A DNA stretch of 64,000 nt from Psychrobacter sp. UBA3962 (GTDB taxonomy: Bacteria > Pseudomonadota > Gammaproteobacteria > Pseudomonadales > Moraxellaceae): the NCBI RefSeq assembly GCF_002385225.1, contig NZ_DGDC01000020.1, positions 124,035-188,034 of the forward strand, in the 5' to 3' direction. Below are positions 27,080-35,809 of the stretch, piece by piece (the first letter of the stretch is position 1; every line of letters begins with the position of its first letter). The position numbers and the translations under genes are program-made. The notes below the pieces were generated by a model, which had not been told where the DNA came from, made no database searches, and saw only the letters and a list, made by a program, of their open reading frames with translations.

Positions 27080-29098
27080 ATGTTATCTGACAAATCTGCT
27101 GTAATCCCAAAAACAGCCTGGTATGGCGTGAAAAAAACCGCCAATTATTTGGCCACGGCTAGCGTAATGGCCAGCTTGAGCTTAGGGGTATCTGCTTATG
27201 CTCAAGAGCCCAAGGCTGCCCAAAGCACAGACACTGACAGTAGCACTCTTCAATCAAATATCAGTGCTAATACGGCAGTGGCGGCTAATTCTGATCAGGC
27301 TCAATTAAAACAGCAACTAATCGCCTTGGCGAAACAAAAAAAACTGGCCACTCATCCCAGTTGGCTACGACTGCATTATTATCAAGAAACGGCTCATAAG
27401 AAACAGGGGCAAAGCCTGTCATCAGCCTATAAAAGTAAAATTAGCAATGCAGATTTCTTTATTAGTAAGGAAGGGAAGAGCGATCCTCAAGCAGAGCTAG
27501 AGGCTTTTATTACAGCCACAATTGAGCAGGGTAAAGATGGTAATGACAGTGTGGCCTGCCGTTTTCCAGCGCGCACTTATTGGTTGAAACAACAGCTAGG
27601 GTTAGAGCAGGTAAAATTTGATTGTCCTGATTTTGACACTTGGCTCCAAAAGCTTGATCCTAAAAAGTTGTCAGTAGTCTTCGCAGAGGAATATCCTGAT
27701 CGCCCCGTCTCAGCCTTTGGTCATACCCTAATGTTGATTGATTCGGCAGCAAGCCTTGCTGACCCCAAAGCCATTGATAAGGCTCATGCCCTTAATGATA
27801 CCGTGGCTGGCAACCCAGATGACTCTTTTATAATGTATGCTGTTAATTCTGCATTTGGCGGCTATCCCAACGATATTACTATTGAGCCTTATCCACAGAA
27901 GTTGGCAGATTATCTACAACAAGACAACCGAGATGTTTGGACTTATGAGCTGAAGCTAACGGATGCAGAAGTTGAGCAAATTATGCGTCACGTGTATGAG
28001 ACCAAAGACTTAGAGCTGCCTTACTACTTTACGCTTGATAACTGTGCCTCGGAGATATTGCGTTATATTGATGTGGTCCGTCCTGAAGGTAATTTGCTTG
28101 ACGAGTTTACTCTAGCTGTGGTTCCCTCAGATGTAATTCGTCTGCTGCAAAAAGAAGGCTTAATTAATCAACAAAGCTATTTTCCTGCTGATGCTACTTT
28201 AGCGCAGGCGAAGCTCAATAACCCGCAACTGACGAGTTTACCTAGCAGTAGTATTGATGCCAATCATCAGTTGGTTCCCACTCAATTAACCCCAGTTGAT
28301 AATAACCCCCTAAATGCTCACTCATTGCAGCGTATTACCGTGGGTGCTGGCGCCCAAGATGACACCGGTTATTTAAGCTTGGCTTATCGCGGGGGATTTA
28401 ATGGCCCACTAGATCGTCCCAGTGGCTATCCGCAGAACTTCCATCTAGAGGCAGGCATCGTCGAAATAAGAGCTTATGGTGATGATGAAAAAGACAAAGG
28501 CAACCATAATCGGCTTGAGCTTCAAGAGCTGACCATACTTCGAGGACGTTCCTTTAATCCTATAAATACCGCACGAAAAGGCGATTCATTATTATCGAGT
28601 TGGGGAGTTAACTTACAGGCCATTCAAGTCAAAGATGGCTCACATATGAACAATGATACTCGTAGTTCAGATCCAGACAGTAGCCACTTGGTTGGTAGCT
28701 TTGGCTATGAAAAAGGGATATCAGCCGCCTTTGGTAATCCTGAAGCAGGTTCAGGACAATTGCCGCCACATTTATGTTATGCCTTTGGTAACGGCTTGGC
28801 ACAAGTAGGTAAGGGGCTAAGTAAGGGTTACCGAGTCGGTGCTGGCGTGAACCTAGGATGCCGCTATCAGTTGAACCATAACGCTCGATTAATAGGCGAG
28901 GTTCAGGTACCTTATTGGTATCACGGTAGCTCTGATAATGACCAAGTAAAAACCAGCTATTGGCAGCCCGTCTTGAGTCTAGGCGCGCAATATGACTTAG
29001 ATAAAAACAAAGCCATTCGGATAAAGGGCAGTTATCAGCTCCAAGATAAAATTAATGGTCGTGAAGATGTGCAGCTGGCCTATGTGACCTATTTTTAA
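27080..29098 (+). CDS. DUF4105 envelope protein with probable C-terminal barrel
   Basis: The product is a 672-aa protein with a signal peptide (residues about 1-42, ending SAYAQ). Residues about 180-350 match the DUF4105 or Lnb N-terminal periplasmic domain as I recall it: FAEEYPDRPVSAFGHTLMLI, NSAFGGYP, YELKLTDAEVEQIMRHVYE and PYYFTLDNCASEILRYIDVV, with a conserved His and an Asn-Cys pair that resembles a papain-like hydrolase site. The last 250 residues are rich in alternating polar and hydrophobic residues and end in TYF, with a terminal Phe as in outer-membrane barrels. An outer-membrane protein with a periplasmic enzymatic domain is my inference; no substrate is known. The lipase-like gene follows after about 100 bases. 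Confidence 0.82.
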   Translation: MLSDKSAVIPKTAWYGVKKTANYLATASVMASLSLGVSAYAQEPKAAQSTDTDSSTLQSNISANTAVAANSDQAQLKQQLIALAKQKKLATHPSWLRLHYYQETAHKKQGQSLSSAYKSKISNADFFISKEGKSDPQAELEAFITATIEQGKDGNDSVACRFPARTYWLKQQLGLEQVKFDCPDFDTWLQKLDPKKLSVVFAEEYPDRPVSAFGHTLMLIDSAASLADPKAIDKAHALNDTVAGNPDDSFIMYAVNSAFGGYPNDITIEPYPQKLADYLQQDNRDVWTYELKLTDAEVEQIMRHVYETKDLELPYYFTLDNCASEILRYIDVVRPEGNLLDEFTLAVVPSDVIRLLQKEGLINQQSYFPADATLAQAKLNNPQLTSLPSSSIDANHQLVPTQLTPVDNNPLNAHSLQRITVGAGAQDDTGYLSLAYRGGFNGPLDRPSGYPQNFHLEAGIVEIRAYGDDEKDKGNHNRLELQELTILRGRSFNPINTARKGDSLLSSWGVNLQAIQVKDGSHMNNDTRSSDPDSSHLVGSFGYEKGISAAFGNPEAGSGQLPPHLCYAFGNGLAQVGKGLSKGYRVGAGVNLGCRYQLNHNARLIGEVQVPYWYHGSSDNDQVKTSYWQPVLSLGAQYDLDKNKAIRIKGSYQLQDKINGREDVQLAYVTYF

Positions 29099-29204
29099 AG
29101 CGACGTCTCCATTTTAGGAGGCATGCTTTTGCTTACTTTTTTAAAGATAGGCATAGGCAGTGACACGTAGTAGTATAAAGTCTACCCATATGGAAGTGAT
29201 TACT

Positions 29205-30491
29205 ATGACCCAAACTATGCCCTCTAATAGCCAAGCTAAGAGTGATAATGAGCCATTACTAGCAGAGACTCTCTCTGTTTATGACTTTTTAGCGGGAATA
29301 AGTCAACTTAGCATACTTGGGGTGGTAGAGACCACCGCTCTTGTCGAGGCGATACACCGTGAAATCGTCCTGCGTCCTATTGGACTGCTAAACCATAAAT
29401 ATGGCGACTTTTGGCGTCACAGTATTAGCAGTCGAGTCTATGGCATGGTCAGAGGCATCACCTTGTTGGTGGGTCAAGGCTTGGCTTTTGCTATGCATAA
29501 ATCCAACCATTTTCTGGGTCCTAAAACTAAGCAGCCCTTGCCAAATAGTTTACATCAATTGGTTGATGTTCTTAACGGGGTTATGGGCGATCATTTAGAG
29601 AATAAAAACAACCCGCTTGCCTTGCCAATGATGCTTTATAGAAGTGAAGGCCAACCTATAGCCAAATTAAATCAGGAGAGCCAAACCCAAGTTTTGTCAG
29701 GAAAAGTGGTTATTATTTTGCATGGTCTATGCATGGGTTATATCAATTGGCAACCGACTAATGAGCAGGGGCTAGGTCAGAGAATTGCAAAGGCGCAACC
29801 TGAGACTAGCGTGCTTTATCTTAATTATAATACCGGACGACGCATCTCAACCAATGGCCGTGAATTCTCAGCGTTATTACAGCAATTAACCGCTGCCCAT
29901 CCAGACATTAGTGAAATTACTTTAATCGGTCATAGTATGGGCGGCTTGGTATCGCGTAGTGCGCTTTATTATGGAGAACAAGCCCAACAGCAGTGGGTAG
30001 AGAAAACCAAAAAGTTAATTACTTTGGGCACACCACATCATGGTGCGGTACTTGAGCGCATTGGTAACACTGTTCAGCAAACCATTAGCAAACTACCTTT
30101 TGCCGGATCCTTAGGTAAACTCGGAGATATACGCAGTACGGGTATTATAGATTTGCGTCACGGTAGTATCCGCGATGAAGATTGGCAGTCGCTTGCAACA
30201 CGCAGTGTGTTGCCAGATAGTGAGCGTCACTTTACGCCTTTGCCTGAGCATATAGCGGCATATTTTTTGGCGGCAAGTTTAAGTGAAGAAGGAGATACTT
30301 CTAAAGTAAATTATTTGCTAGGAGATGGGCTGGTTAATATCCATTCGGCTTTGGGTGAACATATAGGCGATCATAGCTTGGATGTGCCCGAGGAGCACAA
30401 AGCAGTGTTCTATGGCATTGGCCATATGGCTTTGCTTAGCGATAAACGGGTTTTAGACCAAACGATTAACTGGCTACGAGAACCGTTATAA
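29205..30491 (+). CDS. Alpha/beta-hydrolase, lipase-like (PGAP1/triacylglycerol-lipase side of fold)
   Basis: From the ATG at 29205, which has GGAAG eight bases upstream, the product has 428 aa; a GTG at 29160 and an ATG at 29190 are in frame but less supported. The N-terminal 150 residues are family-specific. The hydrolase core begins with VVIILHGLCMGYINW (oxyanion hole), has the nucleophile elbow TLIGHSMGGLVSRSALYYGE, then LITLGTPHHGAVLERIGN, GDGLVNIHSALG with the acidic residue and FYGIGHMALL with the catalytic His. No signal peptide is evident, so it is probably cytoplasmic or membrane-associated. The substrate is unknown; a lipid ester is plausible because of the HGLC and TPHHG motifs of lipases. 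Confidence 0.84.
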   Translation: MTQTMPSNSQAKSDNEPLLAETLSVYDFLAGISQLSILGVVETTALVEAIHREIVLRPIGLLNHKYGDFWRHSISSRVYGMVRGITLLVGQGLAFAMHKSNHFLGPKTKQPLPNSLHQLVDVLNGVMGDHLENKNNPLALPMMLYRSEGQPIAKLNQESQTQVLSGKVVIILHGLCMGYINWQPTNEQGLGQRIAKAQPETSVLYLNYNTGRRISTNGREFSALLQQLTAAHPDISEITLIGHSMGGLVSRSALYYGEQAQQQWVEKTKKLITLGTPHHGAVLERIGNTVQQTISKLPFAGSLGKLGDIRSTGIIDLRHGSIRDEDWQSLATRSVLPDSERHFTPLPEHIAAYFLAASLSEEGDTSKVNYLLGDGLVNIHSALGEHIGDHSLDVPEEHKAVFYGIGHMALLSDKRVLDQTINWLREPL

Positions 30492-30595
30492 ATTTAAGTG
30501 ATAGTCAAAATATGACGCCCTCTAATTGTGTTATCCTTTAATACAGTTAAAACCGAATTGTAGAAAAACAAGATATTATAGTAAGGATAAAAATA

Positions 30596-31480
30596 ATGAG
30601 TCAGGTTTCATCAGTAAACTCTTCCAACCCTAAGAGTCCGAACTTTTTGATCATCGGACAAGGTGACATAGGACTTAAAGTCACCAACACCCTAGCGAAA
30701 GCGCAAAAGCCAGTGACAGGCTTGGCAAGAAGGGAACGTCAAGCTTATGATTTAAATGAACATGCCCATTTTCTTCAAGCTGATGCACTAAAGTTAACTG
30801 TAGAGCAGATTCAAGACTTCACTCATATTGCAATAATAGTGGCCCCTAATAACTATGATGCTGAGAATTATAAAAACACTTATTTGGGAATCGCGCAGCA
30901 CATTGCTAGGTTACAAAACCAACTGCCACAATTAACAAGGGTAGTGTTTATTTCATCCACTGGGGTCTATGGTCAAGACGAAGGACAGTGGATAGATGAA
31001 ACCGTTGAGCCACAATTGCCCAAAAGAGAAGCTTCTCAATATATCCTGCAAGCAGAGCAGGTATTACAGCAAGCTTATGGTGAGCGAGCGGTGATTATCC
31101 GTCCTAGTGGTATCTATGGCGAGCAGCGATTGATGCGGGTGCGTAAAGCAAGAGAGCAGCAAAAAGAGCCGATACCTTTATATGACTGGACCAATCGAAT
31201 TATGGATAGTGATTTGGTTAATATCATTATACAAGTGCTGATGCTAGAAGAGGGTGATGGCTTAAAGCCGGTATACTTAGCCACAGACTATGCACCTGTG
31301 ACCTCCTTTGAAATAACTACTTGGTTGGCTGAGCAATTAAACAGTACTGCACCGATTGCCAAACCTGGTACCGATGGCCATAACCTCAGTGGTAAGCGCC
31401 TGCATAGTAATATTCCCCGTGACTGGTTACAATTTCCCGATTGGCAAAGTGGCTATAGCTATATTTTAAAATCAATCTAA
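30596..31480 (+). CDS. NAD(P)-dependent epimerase/dehydratase-like protein (YeeZ-like)
   Basis: The product is a 294-aa extended short-chain dehydrogenase/epimerase-like protein. The Rossmann start is FLIIGQGDIGLKVTNTLAK, a GxGxxG motif, with LARRERQA binding the cofactor ribose or phosphate. VVFISSTGVYGQDEGQWIDE and VIIRPSGIYGEQRLMRVRK resemble the YeeZ group of sugar-nucleotide-epimerase-like proteins. The usual YxxxK catalytic pair is not clear, as in other YeeZ-like proteins, so enzymatic activity is uncertain. It stands alone after a 104-base spacer and precedes the unrecognised gene at 31611. Confidence 0.82.
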   Translation: MSQVSSVNSSNPKSPNFLIIGQGDIGLKVTNTLAKAQKPVTGLARRERQAYDLNEHAHFLQADALKLTVEQIQDFTHIAIIVAPNNYDAENYKNTYLGIAQHIARLQNQLPQLTRVVFISSTGVYGQDEGQWIDETVEPQLPKREASQYILQAEQVLQQAYGERAVIIRPSGIYGEQRLMRVRKAREQQKEPIPLYDWTNRIMDSDLVNIIIQVLMLEEGDGLKPVYLATDYAPVTSFEITTWLAEQLNSTAPIAKPGTDGHNLSGKRLHSNIPRDWLQFPDWQSGYSYILKSI

Positions 31481-31610
31481 ATAGAGGTAGAGGGCAGTGA
31501 GATAACGGCTTACTTTTTTATAGACGCTAAGGGCTGTAATTTCCAATATCCCATTGTCTAAAAAGCACGTATTATAGTCGGGAAATATATATAATATTAA
31601 AGAGGGTAAC

Positions 31611-32630
31611 TTGCGAACGGACAGTTTCAAATATACTGATAACGAAGACTTAATCGCTCAGTCTTTATTACAAAATCAAATTGAGTATTCCGGAATGAGA
31701 CATCCTAATTTTCATTCATCTATGGCGACTTTAAATCCTGATCGCCCTCTGACTGATATCCCCGAGCCTGCCCCTCGTTATCAACAAAGCTTGGGTAAGT
31801 TATTGTCGATGTACAATGTTTCTACTAAAGAAAAAAAGGTCGATGAAGCCTCAATGTGGGCTCTCATTGCCTCCCCTGAGCTTGCTTCACATTTAGATTT
31901 ATTGCAGTTGGGCGGTTTAATTAATCTGCCCAATCAGTTTTTTGAGCCTAAATCCAATAGTGAGGCAAAGATTTTATCTCCTTTGACTCAGATGTCCTTA
32001 TTGGATTTATCTGATATTTATCAGGTTTGTGCTAAATACCCCACTTTGACTCGCTATGGCTTTAAAAGTAATAGTGATAAAAGGAGTAGTGACTCTCAAA
32101 AATTAATTAGCACTAAGCCGGCAATAACCGATACTAGTATTAGTAGCTTATTTGCAGCCATGCCAGAGATGATCAATGATTTATTTGCGCCTAGCTGGGA
32201 GGCTATCTTATATCCTGAGCGCTTCGATAATGAAGTTGATAGTTTAACTACGGATATTTTGGCCTGTAGTGCCGCTGTACACATCCTAAAACAGTGCCAG
32301 CCACGTCAAAGTATTAATCGTAGTTTAACCGCGAAGCAGATATGCCAGCATATGCGCAGCTACGTTCTAAGCCAATGTAATGAGCATCCCCAGTTTGAAA
32401 AACAGTATCGACAAATTAGATTGTTTGAGGGTCATGTTGTGGTGGCTGCTAGCTATCTAGGTTTTGATGTGGTTCATGCCAGTAAGCACTCGTCAGCTTC
32501 TACTGTGAATAATAAGGGAGAGACTAGTGGTAATTTAGGCCAAGCCATCTATATTAACGTTTCCTCTCAATCCTCATTATTTATTCGATACCCCAACCTC
32601 AGTAGCTATTATATTAATGGTTGGTCTTAA
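31611..32630 (+). CDS. Hypothetical protein
   Basis: I do not recognise this 339-aa protein. The frame starts at a TTG with AGAGGG upstream; an internal ATG at 31695 (MRHPNFHSSMATLNPDRP) is a possible alternative. There is no signal peptide and no membrane segment. Visible features are the proline-rich LTDIPEPAPRYQQSLGKLLS, a helical central part (WALIASPELASHLDLLQLGG), a Ser/Lys-rich linker around residue 155, and a C-terminal part with HILKQCQPRQSINRS and EGHVVVAASYLGFDVVHASK. The ORF is long with codon use like its neighbours, which supports a real gene. It precedes pyrE by 147 bases. A lineage-restricted protein is likely. Confidence 0.7.
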   Translation: MRTDSFKYTDNEDLIAQSLLQNQIEYSGMRHPNFHSSMATLNPDRPLTDIPEPAPRYQQSLGKLLSMYNVSTKEKKVDEASMWALIASPELASHLDLLQLGGLINLPNQFFEPKSNSEAKILSPLTQMSLLDLSDIYQVCAKYPTLTRYGFKSNSDKRSSDSQKLISTKPAITDTSISSLFAAMPEMINDLFAPSWEAILYPERFDNEVDSLTTDILACSAAVHILKQCQPRQSINRSLTAKQICQHMRSYVLSQCNEHPQFEKQYRQIRLFEGHVVVAASYLGFDVVHASKHSSASTVNNKGETSGNLGQAIYINVSSQSSLFIRYPNLSSYYINGWS

Positions 32631-32668
32631 CCCCTTTATCTATACCTGCATTAACGCACTATAACCGC

Positions 32669-32674
32669 TATAAT
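32669..32674 (+). promoter_or_regulatory. Possible pyrE promoter -10
   Basis: TATAAT at 32669-32674 has a weak -35 candidate CTGCAT 17 bases upstream. It would give a leader of about 95 bases before pyrE. The pyrE leader shows no obvious attenuator hairpin. Confidence 0.35.
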
Positions 32675-32777
32675 ACCGGCCTTAATTTAATCGATTTCGT
32701 GGTCAGGGCTTTTGGCTTAGCGAGGCTTTGTTGAGCTGAAAGTTAACATAAATTTTATTGGTTCTATAGGATTCTTC

Positions 32778-33452
32778 ATGGCAGTCCCTCCTTCAACTAG
32801 CACATTTAGTAGCAGTGATTTCATTCAACTGGCTTTATCTAATGATGTTTTAAAGTTTGGTGAGTATGTTCTTAAATCTGGTCGTATCAGCCCGTACTTT
32901 TTTAATGCTGGTTTATTGGCCACTGGCGAAACTCTATCACTATTGGCTAATGGTTATGCCCAAGCTTTGGCAGAGCAAGTCAAAGAGTCTCAGAGTGATG
33001 AGTTGGTTATCTTTGGCGCTGCTTATAAAGGTATCCCTTTTGTGGCAGCAACCGCTCAAGCTCTATGGAACAATCATGGCATAAATGCGCGCTGGGGTTA
33101 TAACCGTAAAGAGGCCAAAGACCATGGTGAAGGCGGGAACCTAGTCGGTGCTGACGTTAGTGGAAAAGCTGTCTGGGTATTAGATGATGTGATCACTGCT
33201 GGGACAGCAATGCGAGAGGTGGTAGAAATTCTGAGTGCGGCGGGTGCGACAGTGGCTGGTATTATTGTGGCACTGGATCGTAAAGAGCGTGGTCAAAACG
33301 AACAGTCTGCTATTCAAGAGTTGGCAGAAAGCCTACAAGTGCCTGTCCAAGCCTTAGTCGATATCGATGACATCATTGATTATGTGGCAAAACATGGAGA
33401 GCCAAGTCAGTTGGCCAAAATGCGTCATTACCGCGAACAATACGGCGTTTAA
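32778..33452 (+). CDS. pyrE: Orotate phosphoribosyltransferase
   Basis: PyrE converts orotate and PRPP to orotidine 5'-phosphate in pyrimidine synthesis. The 224-aa protein has the expected motifs: KSGRISPYFFNAGLLATGE, IFGAAYKGIPFVAATAQALW, the flexible loop YNRKEAKDHGEGGNLVGAD and the PRPP-binding VWVLDDVITAGTAMREVVEI. The length is close to E. coli PyrE (213). A hairpin follows 68 bases after the stop. It is not linked to other pyrimidine genes in this window. Confidence 0.97.
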   Translation: MAVPPSTSTFSSSDFIQLALSNDVLKFGEYVLKSGRISPYFFNAGLLATGETLSLLANGYAQALAEQVKESQSDELVIFGAAYKGIPFVAATAQALWNNHGINARWGYNRKEAKDHGEGGNLVGADVSGKAVWVLDDVITAGTAMREVVEILSAAGATVAGIIVALDRKERGQNEQSAIQELAESLQVPVQALVDIDDIIDYVAKHGEPSQLAKMRHYREQYGV

Positions 33453-33520
33453 GCCAGTAATGAGTTAGCTGATCAGAACTTTGTATCGCTATTATCATTT
33501 TTTGTCAATTTTTTATACTC

Positions 33521-33552
33521 AAGCTGTCAATCTTAGGTTGGCAGCTTTATTA
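33521..33552 (+). terminator. Hairpin after pyrE
   Basis: AAGCTGTCAA (33521-33530) pairs with TTGGCAGCTT (33538-33547) with one wobble around a 7-base loop, followed by a T-rich but interrupted tail. Confidence 0.65.
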
Positions 33553-33589
33553 TAACTATCTTTATTATATTCACCTTTATTATAACTAT
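33545..33589. repeat. 15-base tandem repeat, three copies
   Basis: CTTTATTATAACTAT at 33545-33559 and 33575-33589 flank a related unit CTTTATTATATTCAC at 33560-33574. The first copy overlaps the pyrE terminator stem and tail. Confidence 0.85.
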
Positions 33590-33636
33590 AAGTATCTATC
33601 TGTCTGTCAGAGGCAGTTTAAGCGGAGTAAATTATC

Positions 33637-34608
33637 ATGAGTCAACAGTCAAATAATAAACCACTTAATATATTAGTGGTCATGGATCCTATTGAAACCG
33701 TCAATTATAAAAAGGATTCAACGTTGGCCATGATGTGGTCTGCCAGTGATCGTGGCCATAGTTTAGGCTACTGCCAAATTCATGATATGTGGTTAGATAG
33801 AGGTGAGCTTAAAGTAGATGCTCAGAAAGTGACAGTGCGCCGTGATCCACAGGACTTTTACAGTTTAGAAGATAAAGTAACTCAGCCGATTACCGATTAT
33901 GATGTGGTGCTAATGCGTAAGGACCCTCCATTTAATATGCGTTTTTTGTATAGCACTTATATGCTCGATCATGCCAAAAAAGCGGGTGTGTTAGTAGTCA
34001 ACGATCCCCAAGCCATTCGTGACTGTAATGAAAAGCTATTTGCCACTTGGTTTAGTGACTTAATGAGTCCAACCATTGTGACCAGTAAGCAGTCTCATAT
34101 TCGTGAGTTTATTGCTGAACAACAAGACGTTATCGTTAAGCCTCTAGATGGCATGGGCGGAACAGGAATATTTAGATTAACAGCCGACAGCCCAAATATT
34201 GGCGCGACTCTTGAGATGCTAACAGAGCTTGAGACATTGCCCATTATGGCTCAGCGCTATTTGCCCGAAATTAAAGAAGGTGATAAACGCATTTTAATCG
34301 TTGATGGTGAAATTGTGCCATTTAGCTTGGCCCGTATCCCAACCAAAGGCGAAACTCGCGGTAACTTGGCTGCTGGTGGTCAAGGGGTAGCCATGCCTGT
34401 TACTGAAGCAGAAATGGCTGTGGCAAAAAAAGTGGCTCCTATTGTTAAAGAAAAAGGACTGATGTTTGTTGGCCTAGATGTTATTGGTGGCAAAATAACT
34501 GAAATTAACGTCACTAGTCCCACGTGTATTCGTGAAATTAATGATCAATGCGGTACTGATATTGCCACAGACTTGATTATTGCTATTGAAAACAAAGTAA
34601 AGTCATAA
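33637..34608 (+). CDS. gshB: Glutathione synthetase
   Basis: GshB joins gamma-glutamylcysteine and glycine with ATP to make glutathione. The 323-aa ATP-grasp protein opens with LVVMDPIETVNYKKDSTLAM, then shows VVLMRKDPPFNMRFLYSTYM, VKPLDGMGGTGIFRL in the nucleotide-binding loop, MAQRYLPEIKEGDKRIL, RGNLAAGGQGVAMPVT and EINVTSPTCIREI. The length matches E. coli GshB (315). It stands alone between the repeat-bearing pyrE spacer and a spacer of about 320 bases. Confidence 0.96.
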   Translation: MSQQSNNKPLNILVVMDPIETVNYKKDSTLAMMWSASDRGHSLGYCQIHDMWLDRGELKVDAQKVTVRRDPQDFYSLEDKVTQPITDYDVVLMRKDPPFNMRFLYSTYMLDHAKKAGVLVVNDPQAIRDCNEKLFATWFSDLMSPTIVTSKQSHIREFIAEQQDVIVKPLDGMGGTGIFRLTADSPNIGATLEMLTELETLPIMAQRYLPEIKEGDKRILIVDGEIVPFSLARIPTKGETRGNLAAGGQGVAMPVTEAEMAVAKKVAPIVKEKGLMFVGLDVIGGKITEINVTSPTCIREINDQCGTDIATDLIIAIENKVKS

Positions 34609-34931
34609 ATTTATAAAGCCAGATACTGCTCTTTAAAAAATGTAATAGAAAGAATGTGGCAATATAAAGTTAAGTTTATATAACAATTTAATTAAAGCTT
34701 TAGTGACAAATACATTGATTTTTTGCTACAGTTGACTATGATTACTTTTATTACCAACTGTTATTGACTAGCTGAGGAGCCGCTAAATTATTTAGAAAAG
34801 ATTTTTTTCTGTTTCTTAGTTTAGACGTTTTTTAGCTTAGATTAGTTCTTTAGCCTTATACAGCCCAGTTTTTAACAGTTATTAATACTAGTTTTATTGA
34901 GTTTCTAATTATATTGATACAAGGAAGTATT
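34609..34931. other. AT-rich spacer before the DUF2147 gene
   Basis: This stretch has no convincing ORF. A candidate promoter lies at 34715-34742: TTGATT, 16 bases, then TATGAT. It would leave a leader of about 185 bases. No terminator-like hairpin is clear after gshB. Confidence 0.35.
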
Positions 34932-35393
34932 ATGAATACTGGAGCTATTATGAAAACTTTTTCAAAATCTCTTTTATTGACGGCAGGCTTGGCTATTGGT
35001 TTTAGTGCCAGTGCTGCAGACCAATTAAATAACACCAAGTGGACTACCTATAACGATAGCGGTAAGCCTGATGCGGTGATCCAGTTTAGTGAGAGTAATG
35101 GTAAGCTTTCTGCAAAAATTGTAGAAGTGCTAGACCCTCGTGCAGCTAATAAGACGGTTTGTGATACCTGTAAAGGTAAGTATAAAAACAAGCCTCTAAC
35201 GGGAGCTACCGTACTTTGGGATCTTAAAGCAGACCCAAAAGATCCTAATAAGTATGAGGGTGGTAAAGGCATTGAGCCAGAAACTGGTATGACCTTCTCG
35301 GGTAAAGCTGAGTTAAATGGTAATACCTTAAAGTTACGTGGCTATAAAGGCGTTTCTTTTATAGGTAAAACTCGTACTCTAAAACGCCGTTAG
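34932..35393 (+). CDS. Exported DUF2147 domain protein
   Basis: The product is a small secreted protein of the DUF2147 family. I place the start at ATG 34932 (AAGGAAG upstream), giving 153 aa. ATG 34950 has its own GGAG and would give the classic signal peptide MKTFSKSLLLTAGLAIGFSA directly; both are plausible. Signal cleavage is expected after SASA. The mature 120-residue domain starts with LNNTKWTTYNDSGKPDAVIQ, and contains a CDTC pair (possible disulfide) with the closing beta segment LKLRGYKGVSFIGKTRTLKR typical of the family. Function is unknown; DUF2147 proteins are periplasmic or surface proteins of about 120-150 residues. A strong terminator follows. Confidence 0.87.
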   Translation: MNTGAIMKTFSKSLLLTAGLAIGFSASAADQLNNTKWTTYNDSGKPDAVIQFSESNGKLSAKIVEVLDPRAANKTVCDTCKGKYKNKPLTGATVLWDLKADPKDPNKYEGGKGIEPETGMTFSGKAELNGNTLKLRGYKGVSFIGKTRTLKRR

Positions 35394-35455
35394 AGTTGAT
35401 ACATTGAAAGTTAGATGGACCAGATTATAACGTAGAGGTCGGTAGTTAAGCCAAG

Positions 35456-35485
35456 ATTTGCTATTAGTTCATTTGCTATTGGTTC
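35456..35485. repeat. 15-base tandem duplication
   Basis: ATTTGCTATTAGTTC at 35456-35470 is followed directly by ATTTGCTATTGGTTC at 35471-35485, with one mismatch. Confidence 0.85.
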
Positions 35486-35588
35486 AGGTTAGTTACAAAG
35501 TGATAGGTTGTTGTGGTATGTACTTTTTTACAGTAATGACTGAGCCAATAGCGAGCATAGATATCACTGACTATTGACCAAAGATGTT

Positions 35589-35623
35589 ACCAAGCTACGA
35601 CTTGTTCGTGGCTTGGTTTTTTT
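35589..35623 (+). terminator. Intrinsic terminator after the DUF2147 gene
   Basis: ACCAAGCTACGA (35589-35600) pairs with TCGTGGCTTGGT (35606-35617) with one wobble around CTTGT, and is followed by a run of T. It lies about 195 bases after the stop. Confidence 0.85.
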
Positions 35624-35681
35624 GTGCTATTTTTCTAGGGTTTAATCTGATGAAAATTGCCATGATATCCTTAGTAAAAGC

Positions 35682-35704
35682 CTTATTGTTTGTTGTACAA
35701 TAAG
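35682..35704. repeat. Inverted repeat upstream of murG
   Basis: CTTATTGT (35682-35689) and ACAATAAG (35697-35704) form an 8-base inverted repeat about 105 bases before murG. It could be an operator or a hairpin; it lacks a T-run. Confidence 0.45.
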
Positions 35705-35809
35705 CAGCCTTACAAAAAGCACATCATCGCCTAAGCTTATTATTTATGCTATGATTTTTTTCACCTTCATGTAGACCTATTTTATATCAAAAATCTAGGA
35801 GATTTTGCT

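Larger units (their letters stand above)
35394..35809. other. Spacer before murG with repeats, terminator and inverted repeat
   Basis: This stretch of 416 bases holds, in order, a 15-base tandem duplication (35456-35485), the terminator of the DUF2147 gene (35589-35623) and an inverted repeat (35682-35704). The murG promoter must be near its end. I see no ORF worth calling. Confidence 0.5.
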
